Shown here: in pieces, positions 26,080 to 34,363 of the stretch | Numbering within the stretch: the first letter of the stretch is position 1 | Layout of the letters: every line of letters begins with the position of its first letter | Source: Bradyrhizobium sp. JYMT SZCCT0428 | Lineage (GTDB): Bacteria; Pseudomonadota; Alphaproteobacteria; Rhizobiales; Xanthobacteraceae | Assembly: GCF_018131075.1 (NCBI RefSeq) | Contig: NZ_JAFCLS010000044.1 | Coordinates: 1-64,000 of the forward strand | Length of the DNA: 64,000 bases | Direction: 5' to 3' | Made by a program: the position numbers and the translations under genes | Notes under the pieces: generated by a model | Database searches by the model: none | What the model was told of the DNA's origin: nothing | The model's input: only the letters and a program-made list of their open reading frames with translations

Positions 26080-28239
26080 ATGAGAGCATTGAAATTCGCC
26101 GGGGCCGCCATCGGCGCCGTGATCGTCATCATCGGGCTGCTGCTCGTGATCGGCATCCCGTCCGGCTTCATGACGTCGCAGATCCAGGAACGGGTCGAGC
26201 GCGAGACCGGCTATAAGCTCACCATCAACGGCGGAACCAGGGTCGGGCTCTGGCCGTCGCTCAACATCACGCTGAACGACGTTGCGCTGCAGGATCCGAA
26301 AGATCGCGACATCAACCACCGCCTCACCGCGGTCAGCATCCAGGCCGACGTGACACTGGCGAGCCTGTGGTCCGGCAAACCGCAAGTGACCGAGCTCGTC
26401 ATCGTTCGTCCGGTGCTGAACCTGCCGCTGCAGCGCGAACGCATCAAGGATATCCATCCGCCGTCGAAACCGGCCGCCGCGATCAAGGGCGAGGCCTTTA
26501 CGATCGAGCATGTCAGCGTCACCGGCGGCACGATCGTGTTTTCCAATCTGCGCGACCGCGTCGAGAACAGGATCGAGACCATCAACGCCGACATGACGAT
26601 CGATGCCGACCGCAAGATCCGGGCGACCGGCAATGCGCGCGCCGGCGAACACGCGCTGAAATTCGACATCAAGGCGGTGGCCCCGGCGCCGCCGCTCGAA
26701 CGCCAGAACATCCCGACCGAATTCAAGATCGACGCACCCGGCTTCCTGCACGGGCAGCTGTCGGGCAAGGCGGAAGTCCGGCTCAACGGCCCGGTGGTGA
26801 TGGTCAACGGCCTGACCGGAACGCTCGGCGACGGCGCGTTCAATGGCTGGGCCTCGGTCGATACCGCAAGCAAGCCGCTGGTGAAGCTCGATCTCGATTT
26901 CCAGCGGCTCGATGTCGCGATCGGCCGTGGTGACAGCGGTTCGGCGGCGCAGCCCTGGAGCAATGCGACGATCAATCTCAATGGCCTCAATTATGTCGAC
27001 GCCCAGGCGCGGATCTCCGCGGCGGCGCTCAATATCGGCGACGCGCGTTTCGCGCCGGCGGCGATCGACGTCACGCTCAACAGCGGCGTGCTGAAGACGC
27101 AGGTTTCCAATCTCGGCGCCTATGACGGCAACACCAATGGCGATCTCACCATCGATGCCTCGACCGCCATTCCTTCGTTTGCGCTGCGGGCCGATCTCAC
27201 CGGCGTGCGCGCACTGCCGCTGCTGAGGAGTCTGGCCGATTTCGACAAGCTCGACGGCAAGATGCAAGCCAAGATCAGCGTGCGTTCCACCGGCAACAGC
27301 CAGCGCGCGATCATGGCGGGCCTGCAAGGCACCGCGTTCGTCGTGTTCCAGGACGGCGCCATCAAGGGCCTCAACGTCGCCCAGATGATCCGCTCGCTCA
27401 CCTCGGGCACCCTGTCCGGCTGGCAGGAGGGGCAGGAACTGAAGACGGATCTGTCGCAGCTTTCGGCGTCGTTCAAAATCGACAAGGGGCAGGCCGTCAC
27501 CACCGATCTCAACCTGGTCGGCCCGCTGGTGCGGATGACGGGCGTCGGCACCATTGCGCTCGACACCAAGCAGATCGGGTTCCGCGTCGAACCAAAGCTC
27601 GTGATGACCACCGAAGGCCAGGGCCGCGCCAGCGAGCCGGTCGGGTTCGGTATCCCCGTGATGATCGAGGGGCCGTGGGGCGCGCCGAAAATCTATCCGG
27701 ACATGCAGGGCATTCTGGATAATCCCGACGCCGCCTATGCCAAGCTCAAGGAGATGGGCAAGGGGCTGTTCGGCCCCAATGGCGGCGGCCTCGGCTCCGC
27801 CCTCGGCGGCCTGCTCGGCGGACAACAGGGTGTTCCGGGTGGACAACCGGGCGGACCGGGTGGCCAGCAAGGCAGCGGGCTTGAGGGGATTCTGGGTGGA
27901 CTGCTCGGCGGCGGCCAGCCGGCGGGACAGGGTGGCCAAGGTGGCCAAGGCGGCGGCAGGCCTAACGATCCGCTCGGCGGCCAGCTGGGCGAGGCCATCG
28001 GCAATCTGCTGCAGCAAGGCCTGAATGGCGGTCAAGGCGGTCAGGGCAGACCCGCTCAAGGGAGTGCCGGCCAAGCCGCGCCGCGGCCGAACAGCCCGCG
28101 CAGCATTCCGATTCCCGGCCAGCAGCCCGCGGATGCCGAGCCCGCGGCGCCCGCCGCCCCGACGGCGCAATATGACGCAGCTCCGCAAGCTGACAGCCAG
28201 CCGATGAACGACGTCTTGCGGCAGCTGTTTAATCGCTGA
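26080..28239 (+). CDS. AsmA-family protein with Gly/Gln-rich tail
   Basis: A 719-residue envelope protein. One N-terminal membrane helix (residues 5-28) anchors a long periplasmic region of AsmA type, rich in beta-strands and typical of proteins thought to move lipids or assist outer-membrane assembly. From about residue 565 the sequence becomes low-complexity and Gly/Gln/Pro-rich (GGQPGGPGGQQG, GGQGGQGGG) for nearly 100 residues before a short C-terminal segment. That tail is unlike the core of the family and is probably disordered. The ATG at 26080 is placed just before the membrane helix. Confidence 0.85.
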   Translation: MRALKFAGAAIGAVIVIIGLLLVIGIPSGFMTSQIQERVERETGYKLTINGGTRVGLWPSLNITLNDVALQDPKDRDINHRLTAVSIQADVTLASLWSGKPQVTELVIVRPVLNLPLQRERIKDIHPPSKPAAAIKGEAFTIEHVSVTGGTIVFSNLRDRVENRIETINADMTIDADRKIRATGNARAGEHALKFDIKAVAPAPPLERQNIPTEFKIDAPGFLHGQLSGKAEVRLNGPVVMVNGLTGTLGDGAFNGWASVDTASKPLVKLDLDFQRLDVAIGRGDSGSAAQPWSNATINLNGLNYVDAQARISAAALNIGDARFAPAAIDVTLNSGVLKTQVSNLGAYDGNTNGDLTIDASTAIPSFALRADLTGVRALPLLRSLADFDKLDGKMQAKISVRSTGNSQRAIMAGLQGTAFVVFQDGAIKGLNVAQMIRSLTSGTLSGWQEGQELKTDLSQLSASFKIDKGQAVTTDLNLVGPLVRMTGVGTIALDTKQIGFRVEPKLVMTTEGQGRASEPVGFGIPVMIEGPWGAPKIYPDMQGILDNPDAAYAKLKEMGKGLFGPNGGGLGSALGGLLGGQQGVPGGQPGGPGGQQGSGLEGILGGLLGGGQPAGQGGQGGQGGGRPNDPLGGQLGEAIGNLLQQGLNGGQGGQGRPAQGSAGQAAPRPNSPRSIPIPGQQPADAEPAAPAAPTAQYDAAPQADSQPMNDVLRQLFNR

Positions 28240-28245
28240 GGCGTC

Positions 28246-28372
28246 CGTCATGGCCGGGCATAGCCGTCGGAGGGACGGCGTCGCTTCCGCTCGCCTATGC
28301 CCGGCCATCCACGTCTTCCTTTCCAACGGCGCAACAAGACGTGGATGCCCGGGACAAGCCCGGGCATGACGG
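28246..28372. repeat. Palindromic repeat, family 5
   Basis: It begins CGTCATGGCCGGGCATAGCC and ends GGGACAAGCCCGGGCATGAC, with ACGTCTT/AAGACGT inside. Other copies are at 39136-39259 and 45401-45565. It occupies most of the 290-base gap before the cyclase gene. Confidence 0.85.
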
Positions 28373-28531
28373 GAATCCCGGGTTATCCGCCTAAAATCGG
28401 GGCTAACCATGTGTGGGATAGGCCACCTGCTCGGCCCCGCAAATCGTGCTAAAAAGGCCCAACCGCGGCGGCTCCCTGGCCAGGGATTGCTGCCACCGAC
28501 ACACCGATGCGCGCACACCACGCGTGAGCGC

Positions 28532-30988
28532 ATGAGGGTTACGGATGTGAGCGCCGTCAAGGACAAAGTCAGGTTCCTGCGTGAGGGCCTGTTCGCGAAA
28601 TACGTCGTCGCGCTGGTCGGCCTCGTCGTGTTCGTGCTCGCCGTCAACGGCGCGATGGAAATCTGGATCAGCTATCGCGGCATCAAGTCTTCGCTGACCG
28701 ACGGCATGTCGGAGAAGGCGGAAGCCACCGCCAAGCGCATCCAGCAATCGATGTCGGACCTCGAACGGCAGATCAACTGGGTGACGCGGACCTCTTCCTA
28801 CAAGATCGAGGACCGCCGCGCCGACTATGCACAATTGCTCACCCAGGTGCCCTATGTGAGCCAGCTGACGCTGCTCTCAGCCCAGGGCCGCGAGCAGCTC
28901 CGCCTGACGCGCCAGACGGTCCATTACGGCAGCAACGCCGATTTCTCCCGCGACCTGCGCTTCACCGAGTCCGCTTCCCGCGGCACCAGCTTTGCGACGC
29001 CCTATTTCCGGGACGGGCGGCCGTTCACGTCGATCTCGTTGCCGCATTCGGATTCCCAGGTCACGGTCGCCGAAATCAATCTTGGCTTCCTGCAGGATTT
29101 CTTCGGCGATACCGAGGTCGGCAGGACAGGCTTTGCCTATATCGTCGACAGCAAGGGCCAGGTGCTGGCGAGTTCGTCGAAGGGCCCCGAAATCGGCAAG
29201 GACGTCTCGAGCCTGCCGCAGGTCGCCGCCATCAAGGGCTCGCTGCTGTCGGAGGGCACCGACATTGCCGGCAACGACGTGCTGACGGCGGTGAGCGCGG
29301 TGCCGCGGATCGGCTGGTTCGTGTTCTTCGAGCAGCCGACGGCGCAGGCGCTGACGCCGATCCGCGAGCAACTGTTGCGCATCGCGCTTTTGATCGCGAT
29401 GGGCCTCGTGACCGCGATCATCGCCGGCACCGTGATGGCGCGGCGGATGCTGGTGCCGATCAACGCGCTGCGAGCCGGCGCACATCGGCTCGGCGGCGGC
29501 GATTTCAGCCACCGCATCGAGGTGAAAACATCCGACGAGCTGGAAGAGCTCGCCGACCAGTTCAACGGCATGGCGAGCCAGCTTGCGGAAACCTATTCCG
29601 GCCTCGAGGCCAAGGTGAAGGAGCGGACGCGGGATCTGGCGCAGTCGATCAACGAGCTGAAAGTGCTGGAAGAGGTCGGCCGCGCGGTGTCGTCCTCGCT
29701 CGACCTCAACGCCGTGCTGCCGACGGTCGCCGCCCGCGCGCTCGAGATCACCCATGCCGATGCGGTCTTGATTTACGGCTATGACGCCGCGAACCGCCAA
29801 TTCAACCTCACCGAATCGATCGGCATCGACAAGGCGGCCGAAGGCAAGCACCTTGCGATCGAGGCCGACAACTCGCCGCTCGGCGAAGCCGCAGCAAAGG
29901 GCGAGCCGATCGCGATCCCCGATCTCGACGCGACGGCGGATCATCCGCTGCGCACCGTCGTCATGGAAGCCGGTTTCCATTCGGTGCTGGTGGTGCCGCT
30001 GGTCGACCAGCAGGGCATCCTGGGATCGCTGGTGGTGCTGCGGCAAAACGCCGGCGAGTTTTCCGACAACCTCATCGGCCTGATGAAGACCTTTGCGCAC
30101 CAGAGCGTGCTCGCAATGCGCAACGCGCGGCTGTTCAGCGAAGTCGACCACAAGAGCCGCGAGCTGGAGATGGCGAACGCCACCGTGCGCGAGCAGGCCG
30201 ACAAGCTGCTGGAGCAGACCGACCAGCTCAAGGACTGGAACAAGTCGCTGGAGGAGCGGGTCGAGACCCAGCTCGGCGAAATCGAACGCATCCGCCGCCT
30301 GGAGCGTTTCCTGGCGCCGCAGGTGGCGCAGCTGATCGCCTCCGGCGACGGCCATGAAGGCCTGCTCGACAGCCACCGCCGCGAGGTCACCGTCGTGTTC
30401 TGCGACATGCGCGGCTTTACCTCGTTCACCGAGACTACCGAGCCGGAAGAGGCGATGAACGTGCTGCGCGAGTATCATGCAGCATTGGGCGCGCTGATTT
30501 TCAAATACGAAGGCACGCTCGACCGCTATGCTGGCGACGGCGTGATGATCCTGTTCAACGCGCCGATCCAGTTCGAGGACCATGTCAAGCGCGCGGTGAA
30601 GATGAGCGTGGAGATGCGCGACACGGTGGGCGCGCTGACCGAGAAGTGGCGCAACCGCGGCCACAATCTCGGCTTCGGCATCGGCATTGCGCTGGGCTAT
30701 GCGACGCTCGGCCAGATCGGCTTCGAGCAGCGGCTGGAATATGCTGCGATCGGCAGCGTCACCAACCTTGCCTCTCGCCTGTGCGACGAAGCCAAGGCCA
30801 ACCAGATCGTGGTGTCGAGGCGCGTCTACGGCATGGTCGAGCAATGGGTCGAGGGCCGGCCGATTGATGATCTCAATTTGAAGGGCTTTAACCATCCGAT
30901 TCTGGCGGCGGAAATTACGAGCTGGCGGGAAGAGGTGGATAACGTCGTGGATGCGGCGTCTGCGGCGCGAAGGCAGAAGAAGTCGTAG
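28532..30988 (+). CDS. Membrane adenylate/guanylate cyclase (Cache-HAMP-GAF-class III)
   Basis: An 818-residue sensor enzyme making a cyclic nucleotide. Domains in order: TM1 near residues 25-45, a periplasmic Cache-type sensor to about 275, TM2, HAMP (about 310-360), GAF (about 390-540), a coiled coil, and a C-terminal class III cyclase domain. The metal-binding Asps are visible in VVFCDMRGFT (Asp625) and RYAGDGVMILF (Asp669), so catalysis is likely. The substrate-specificity residues do not let me decide between ATP and GTP. A GTG at 28547 with GAGGG 8 bases upstream is an equally good start. The nearby Crp-like regulator is a natural receiver of its product. Confidence 0.88.
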   Translation: MRVTDVSAVKDKVRFLREGLFAKYVVALVGLVVFVLAVNGAMEIWISYRGIKSSLTDGMSEKAEATAKRIQQSMSDLERQINWVTRTSSYKIEDRRADYAQLLTQVPYVSQLTLLSAQGREQLRLTRQTVHYGSNADFSRDLRFTESASRGTSFATPYFRDGRPFTSISLPHSDSQVTVAEINLGFLQDFFGDTEVGRTGFAYIVDSKGQVLASSSKGPEIGKDVSSLPQVAAIKGSLLSEGTDIAGNDVLTAVSAVPRIGWFVFFEQPTAQALTPIREQLLRIALLIAMGLVTAIIAGTVMARRMLVPINALRAGAHRLGGGDFSHRIEVKTSDELEELADQFNGMASQLAETYSGLEAKVKERTRDLAQSINELKVLEEVGRAVSSSLDLNAVLPTVAARALEITHADAVLIYGYDAANRQFNLTESIGIDKAAEGKHLAIEADNSPLGEAAAKGEPIAIPDLDATADHPLRTVVMEAGFHSVLVVPLVDQQGILGSLVVLRQNAGEFSDNLIGLMKTFAHQSVLAMRNARLFSEVDHKSRELEMANATVREQADKLLEQTDQLKDWNKSLEERVETQLGEIERIRRLERFLAPQVAQLIASGDGHEGLLDSHRREVTVVFCDMRGFTSFTETTEPEEAMNVLREYHAALGALIFKYEGTLDRYAGDGVMILFNAPIQFEDHVKRAVKMSVEMRDTVGALTEKWRNRGHNLGFGIGIALGYATLGQIGFEQRLEYAAIGSVTNLASRLCDEAKANQIVVSRRVYGMVEQWVEGRPIDDLNLKGFNHPILAAEITSWREEVDNVVDAASAARRQKKS

Positions 30989-31002
30989 CGAAGTCGCCTC
31001 CT

Positions 31003-31087
31003 CGTCATTGCGAGCGAAGCGAAGCAATCCATAGCCCGGCATAACGGATAGATGGATTGCTTCGTCGCTTCGCTCCTCGCAATGACG
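31003..31087. repeat. Palindromic repeat, family 3
   Basis: A full copy, CGTCATTGCGAGCGAAGCGA to CTCCTCGCAATGACGG, with the central AAGCAATCCAT/ATGGATTGCTT pair. It lies immediately before a family 6 element in the 390-base gap after the cyclase gene. Confidence 0.88.
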
Positions 31088-31100
31088 GGGCGAGACTGCG

Positions 31101-31208
31101 TTCCCTCCCCCCTTGCGGGGGAGGGTTAGGGAGAGGGGTGACGGCATCGGGACTGCCCGTGTGGCCCCCTCTCCCCAGCCCTCCCCCGCAAGGGGGGAGG
31201 GAGCCGAC
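31101..31208. repeat. Palindromic repeat, family 6
   Basis: It carries CCTCCCCCCTTGCGGGGGAGG near the left end and CCTCCCCCGCAAGGGGGGAGG at the right, joined by GGGAGAGGGGTG and CCCCTCTCCCC. Each end is itself a hairpin and the whole is an inverted repeat. Related copies are at 32727-32833, 37092-37235 and 58627-58764. Confidence 0.88.
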
Positions 31209-31379
31209 CATCCGTGCGGCACGGTCCCAACTCCCAACCGACAAATCGTCGCAGCACGCAAAAACATCATTCCTCATCCACCTCGCATAGAACCCGGTGC
31301 CCGCTGGATGCGACAAACGGCGGTCAGTTCGCATTCGAGGTCGCGGCCTGGACAGTCCCCAAACACCAGGAGCTTCCCG

Positions 31380-31646
31380 ATGCTTTCCCGCGCCACCTAT
31401 GTATCCGTCATCACCCTTGCCGCCGCCGCAGCCAGCCTTGCCACCGCTTCGGTCGCGCAGGCCGGGATGATCGGCAATTCCAACTTCGCCGGCTCGAAAA
31501 CCGTGATCAACCGTCCGATGCCGACGCCGCCGCGCGTTCAGCCGACGCGGCCGATGATCAATTCGAATCTCAAGCTGCATTGCCATAAGTACGTCGATCG
31601 TACCACCAATCCGGGCCACCCCGTGATGGCCACCACCTGCCACTAG
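31380..31646 (+). CDS. Small secreted protein, unknown
   Basis: An 88-residue protein with a clear signal peptide (residues 1-29, ending SVAQA) preceded by a CAGGAG ribosome site. The mature part is about 60 residues, Pro- and Arg-rich, with two Cys near the C-terminus (LHCHKY and TTCH) that could form a disulfide. I recognise no family. It is convergent with another small secreted protein gene. Confidence 0.7.
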   Translation: MLSRATYVSVITLAAAAASLATASVAQAGMIGNSNFAGSKTVINRPMPTPPRVQPTRPMINSNLKLHCHKYVDRTTNPGHPVMATTCH

Positions 31647-31715
31647 GCGATCCAGAACGACAGACGACATGGAACGATCATGCTCCATGTCGTCGTCGGC
31701 CCGTCGTGACGAAGG

Positions 31716-31946
31716 TCAAAAGTTGCACTTCGCCGCGTTGACGACCTTGATGCCACCGGTCTTGGGATCGAACTTGGCCTGCTTGCCGACGACGCAACCC
31801 TTGCCGTCGAGCTTGCCGTCATCGAACAGCTTCTTGCCGTTCGAATCGTAGATCGCCATGCGGTGCTTGCCCCTTGCGTAAGCGCCCGAGGAAGCGGTGA
31901 GCGCGACGGCAACGGCAGCGGTGAGGATGAGAGCTGAGCGGAACAT
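31716..31946 (-). CDS. Small secreted protein, unknown
   Basis: A 76-residue protein with a signal peptide (residues 1-24, ending GAYA) and a short basic mature part with two Cys (GKGCVVGKQ and AAKCNF). I do not recognise the family. The ATG at 31946 follows AAAGG; the longer in-frame extension has no support. A Crp-like palindrome lies 75 bases upstream, so it may belong to the cyclic-nucleotide regulon. Confidence 0.7.
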   Translation of the reverse strand: MFRSALILTAAVAVALTASSGAYARGKHRMAIYDSNGKKLFDDGKLDGKGCVVGKQAKFDPKTGGIKVVNAAKCNF

Positions 31947-32020
31947 TGGTGTAGACCTTTCGTGTTGAAAATCTCCCCATCGGAGACAGCGCAAACGTAA
32001 GGTGCTCTGTCGTTCCGCAC

Positions 32021-32036
32021 TGTGCGTGGAGTCACA
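32021..32036. promoter_or_regulatory. Crp-like site upstream of a small secreted protein gene
   Basis: TGTGC-GTGGAG-TCACA matches the CRP consensus at 9 of 10 fixed positions. It lies 75 bases before the minus-strand gene ending at 31716. Confidence 0.5.
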
Positions 32037-32064
32037 TCGGGTGTGTGTCGCTCGTTAGTTTCCC

Positions 32065-32176
32065 CGTCATTGCGAGCGAAGCGAAGCAATCCATCGCGCC
32101 GCATGCGGAGGAATGGATTGCTTCGTCGCTTCGCTCCCTTGCACAAACGCTTCGCGTTTGTTGCAGGCAATGACGG
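32065..32176. repeat. Palindromic repeat, family 3 (expanded)
   Basis: A family 3 copy whose right arm is interrupted by an extra small hairpin, CAAACGCTTCGCGTTTG, before the closing GCAATGACGG. It begins the roughly 1-kb gene-free block 31947-32979, which otherwise holds a structured element, the long dispersed repeat and a family 6 element. Confidence 0.85.
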
Positions 32177-32252
32177 CTGAACATAAATTCGCGTTCTCGC
32201 GACGCATTGCGCCCGAGCTTTGCCTGGAAGTTCCTTACCCTCCAATAAGAGG

Positions 32253-32364
32253 GCGCAGGGAAGACCGGGTGCGCGCTGCACCCGCGGTCTCGCGTGCGGT
32301 TTGCACAAAAAAATGTGCACGCGAGCATACAGGTCCAGCGGAGAACACCCGGCCTTCCCTGCGC
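32253..32364. repeat. Foldable head of the long dispersed repeat (multi-stem)
   Basis: A 19-base outer stem (32253-32271 with 32346-32364, one G-U-type mismatch) encloses two hairpins: GGGTGC/GCACCC (32267-32272 with 32278-32283) and CTCGCGTGC/GCACGCGAG (32289-32297 with 32317-32325). The GGGTG of the first hairpin can pair either with CACCC inside or with CACCC of the outer stem, so two alternative folds are possible. It runs straight into the dispersed repeat. It may be an RNA gene or a DNA cruciform; no transcript evidence exists here. Confidence 0.6.
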
Positions 32365-32703
32365 AGTGGCTTTACGGCTTATGCCGTGATCTCCCCGGAG
32401 ACGAGTTCTTGATTGACTCCGTCGCTGCCGTTCAGCTCTCGCCTACCCGACAGCTTGACGCCTGCAACGGGCGCCAGGACCACACGGTTTTGCCGTACGC
32501 TTAGTCCACGCCATCGTCTAAGCGTAAACCAGCGTCCACCGCAACCCGTCCAACGTCCGTGACGACGGCCGACGCCCTCTGAGTGGGACGGGATGGCGAT
32601 AGATGCGCACTGATTTGGGTCGGACGACAACAGAAATATTTTTGATTTGCAGAAATTTTCTGCTTGACACGATTTCCGTAAATCGGAAGTGATTTGCCCG
32701 TCG
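32357..32703. repeat. Dispersed long repeat, copy 2
   Basis: Near-identical to positions 1-339 over its whole length, with scattered substitutions and short indels. It shares the run GACTCCGTCGCTGCCGTTCA and the terminal GATTTGCCCGTCG. There is no transposase, no target-site duplication that I can define, and no credible coding frame. The upstream foldable head probably belongs to the same unit. Confidence 0.88.
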
Positions 32704-32726
32704 CGCCAATTTGCCGCGCACCCTCC

Positions 32727-32833
32727 GTTCCCTCTCCCCTTGCGGGAGAGGGTTAGGGAGAGGGGTGGCGTCATCGACTGCCCGTGTGAACCCCTCTCCC
32801 CTACCCTCCCCCGCAAGGGGGGAGGGAGCCGAC
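32727..32833. repeat. Palindromic repeat, family 6
   Basis: CCCTCTCCCCTTGCGGGAGAGGG at the left and CCCTCCCCCGCAAGGGGGGAGGG at the right, joined by GGGAGAGGGGTG and CCCCTCTCCCC. It directly follows the long dispersed repeat and precedes the RTX gene. Confidence 0.85.
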
Positions 32834-32979
32834 CGTTCGCGCCGTGCGAGCTTGAACACACGCCTCAATCCGCCTCAATCCGCCTGTTCCCCAGGGAACA
32901 GCGCCGGCCGGCCTTCCCTGCGATGTTCTCCGTCACAGGCAAGCCCATTCCGGGCGGCCGGCACAGAGGGAACACGACG

Positions 32980-33756
32980 ATGATCTATCCTTGGAAGCCT
33001 TTCAACAAGCTGGATTACGCCGAACAACAATCCGAACTGACCCAGGACGATGCGCGCGACGGTTTTCAGAATCTCGGCAGCGGCAACAACTTTCACTTCC
33101 AGCTGACGGGGACCGCCCCCAAGCTCGTCAACGGCCAGGGCGGCAACGACACCATCATCCTGGACGGCAACTCCGCCGACACGGTGTTCGGCGGCTCCGG
33201 CAACGACACGATCGACGGCGGCGCAGGCAACGACACGCTCAAGGGCCAGGCGGGCGAGGACCACATCTTCGGTGGCGCCGGCGCGGACAACATCAGCGGC
33301 GGCAGCGACAACGACTATCTGGTCGGCGACAATGACGCGGTTGCGTCCAACCTGCATGGCATCGACACGATGTACGGCGGCAGCGGCGAAGACACGCTCT
33401 ACGGCGGCGGCAAGGCCGACGTGATGTCGGGCGGCACGGGCAACGACAATTTCGTCTACTTCGTCGGGTTGGGCACCGAGAACGAGAGCGCGGTCGGCGC
33501 CGCGGACCGCATCACCGACTTCCAGGTGGGCGACAAGATCGACGTCTCCTTCATGGACGCCGACGGCAACTCCGCCAACGGCAACAGCGCCTTCACGTTC
33601 TCGTCCAGCGGTGCGACCACCCAGGCCGGCAAGTTCTGGTTCGAGATCCACGACGACGGCCAGCACGTGTTCTTCAACATCAACGGCGGCGCGGCGGATA
33701 TGGAGATCATCTCGACCAACAGCCACCAGTTCACGACGGCGGACTTTATTCTGTGA
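32980..33756 (+). CDS. RTX-type calcium-binding secreted protein
   Basis: A 258-residue protein with a short N-terminal region, then glycine-aspartate nonapeptide repeats (GGSGNDTID, GGAGNDTLK, GGAGADNIS, GGSGEDTLY, GGTGNDNFV) that form a calcium-binding beta-roll. A C-terminal domain follows, with ADRITDFQVGDKIDVS and ending HQFTTADFIL, like the M10/serralysin C-terminal region that directs type I secretion. There is no enzymatic domain and no signal peptide. No type I exporter genes are next to it. The ATG follows an AGAGGGA site. Confidence 0.85.
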   Translation: MIYPWKPFNKLDYAEQQSELTQDDARDGFQNLGSGNNFHFQLTGTAPKLVNGQGGNDTIILDGNSADTVFGGSGNDTIDGGAGNDTLKGQAGEDHIFGGAGADNISGGSDNDYLVGDNDAVASNLHGIDTMYGGSGEDTLYGGGKADVMSGGTGNDNFVYFVGLGTENESAVGAADRITDFQVGDKIDVSFMDADGNSANGNSAFTFSSSGATTQAGKFWFEIHDDGQHVFFNINGGAADMEIISTNSHQFTTADFIL

Positions 33757-33791
33757 GGTGGGATCGTTCGGTGCGATGAGTGCCGGATAAG

Positions 33792-33819
33792 GACCGCCAG
33801 CTCGAAAGGGCTGGCGGTC
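33792..33819. terminator. Candidate bidirectional hairpin terminator
   Basis: A 10-base-pair perfect stem, GACCGCCAGC with GCTGGCGGTC, and an 8-base loop lie between the convergent RTX and antitoxin genes. No T-run follows, so it is only a candidate. Confidence 0.5.
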
Positions 33820-33838
33820 TATGTTCGGAGGGCTTCCG

Positions 33839-34165
33839 TCAGGCCGCGTCGGCCACCGCGCGCACGCGCAGACGAACGCCCGTCTCGGCCTGTAGCAGGC
33901 TGATGACGCCGAGCAGGTTCTCAGCCGTCGGATTGCCCGACGGTCCGAACATGCGCATCAGGCTCTTCGGCGACCTGCCGAGCGCGCCACCGAGCTTTTC
34001 GAAGCCGACCGTGGCGTTGATACACGAGCGCAGTGCGGCCCGCCCCTCCTCCAGATCACCATCGAGCAGCGCCTGCATCCCCTCGGCGAGCAATGCCTGC
34101 CGAAACTTGACGTCGCGGCGAGCGCGCGCCTGAACCGTCTCGCGAAAACTTCTCGTCAAGGGCAT
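33839..34165 (-). CDS. Orphan type II antitoxin-like HTH protein
   Basis: A 108-residue DNA-binding protein of the antitoxin/regulator type paired with RelE/ParE-like toxins. The N-terminal part (SFRETVQARARRDVKFRQAL) and the helix-turn-helix around GGALGRSPKSLMRMFGPSGNP are characteristic. It starts 2 bases after the stop of an upstream toxin remnant, the normal toxin-antitoxin order for this family. Since the toxin is broken, the protein may now serve as a stand-alone regulator or be decaying. Confidence 0.75.
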   Translation of the reverse strand: MPLTRSFRETVQARARRDVKFRQALLAEGMQALLDGDLEEGRAALRSCINATVGFEKLGGALGRSPKSLMRMFGPSGNPTAENLLGVISLLQAETGVRLRVRAVADAA

Positions 34166-34167
34166 GG

Positions 34168-34266
34168 TCAGTTCCTTCTTGTCCGTCCGGCCGCCTTGCG
34201 AGCCTTATAAGCGCGCCAGTGGCGCAACGCGCTCTGGATATCGTTCTGCTGTCGCTTCTTGGTGCC
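34168..34266 (-). pseudogene. C-terminal remnant of a RelE/ParE-type toxin
   Basis: The frame ending 2 bases before the antitoxin reads GTKKRQQNDIQSALRHWRAY and then KARKAAGRTRRN, which is the usual C-terminal end (GGxKKRQQxDI) of a RelE/ParE-like toxin. Upstream of GTKK the frame no longer resembles the family, and no full-length toxin frame exists before the next gene at 34364. About two thirds of the toxin is therefore missing. Confidence 0.6.
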
Positions 34267-34363
34267 AACCCTCGATTGCATTGCGCACAGGCTGGAACAG
34301 CAAACAATTTGGAGAAGACGAAGCGCTTCGGCAGACTATGGGCGCAGACGTTGGAATTACCCC

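Noticed and set aside
25915..28647. A 910-codon minus-strand frame opposite the AsmA-like gene
   Set aside because: It has no recognisable domain and runs across an intergenic palindrome; the plus-strand AsmA-like gene explains the region.
28877..31270. A 797-codon minus-strand frame opposite the cyclase gene
   Set aside because: It starts inside family 3 and family 6 repeats and mirrors a gene with clear cyclase motifs.
32357..32703. Insertion sequence
   Set aside because: No transposase, no terminal inverted repeats bounding the unit and no target duplication could be defined, so I call it only a dispersed repeat.
31101..32833. CRISPR array or integron cassette array
   Set aside because: Repeats are palindromic, of several families and irregularly spaced, with no constant direct repeat and spacer pattern and no cas or integrase genes.
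34056..34307. An 83-codon minus-strand frame over the antitoxin start
   Set aside because: It is out of frame with both the antitoxin and the toxin remnant, and its residues show no toxin motif.
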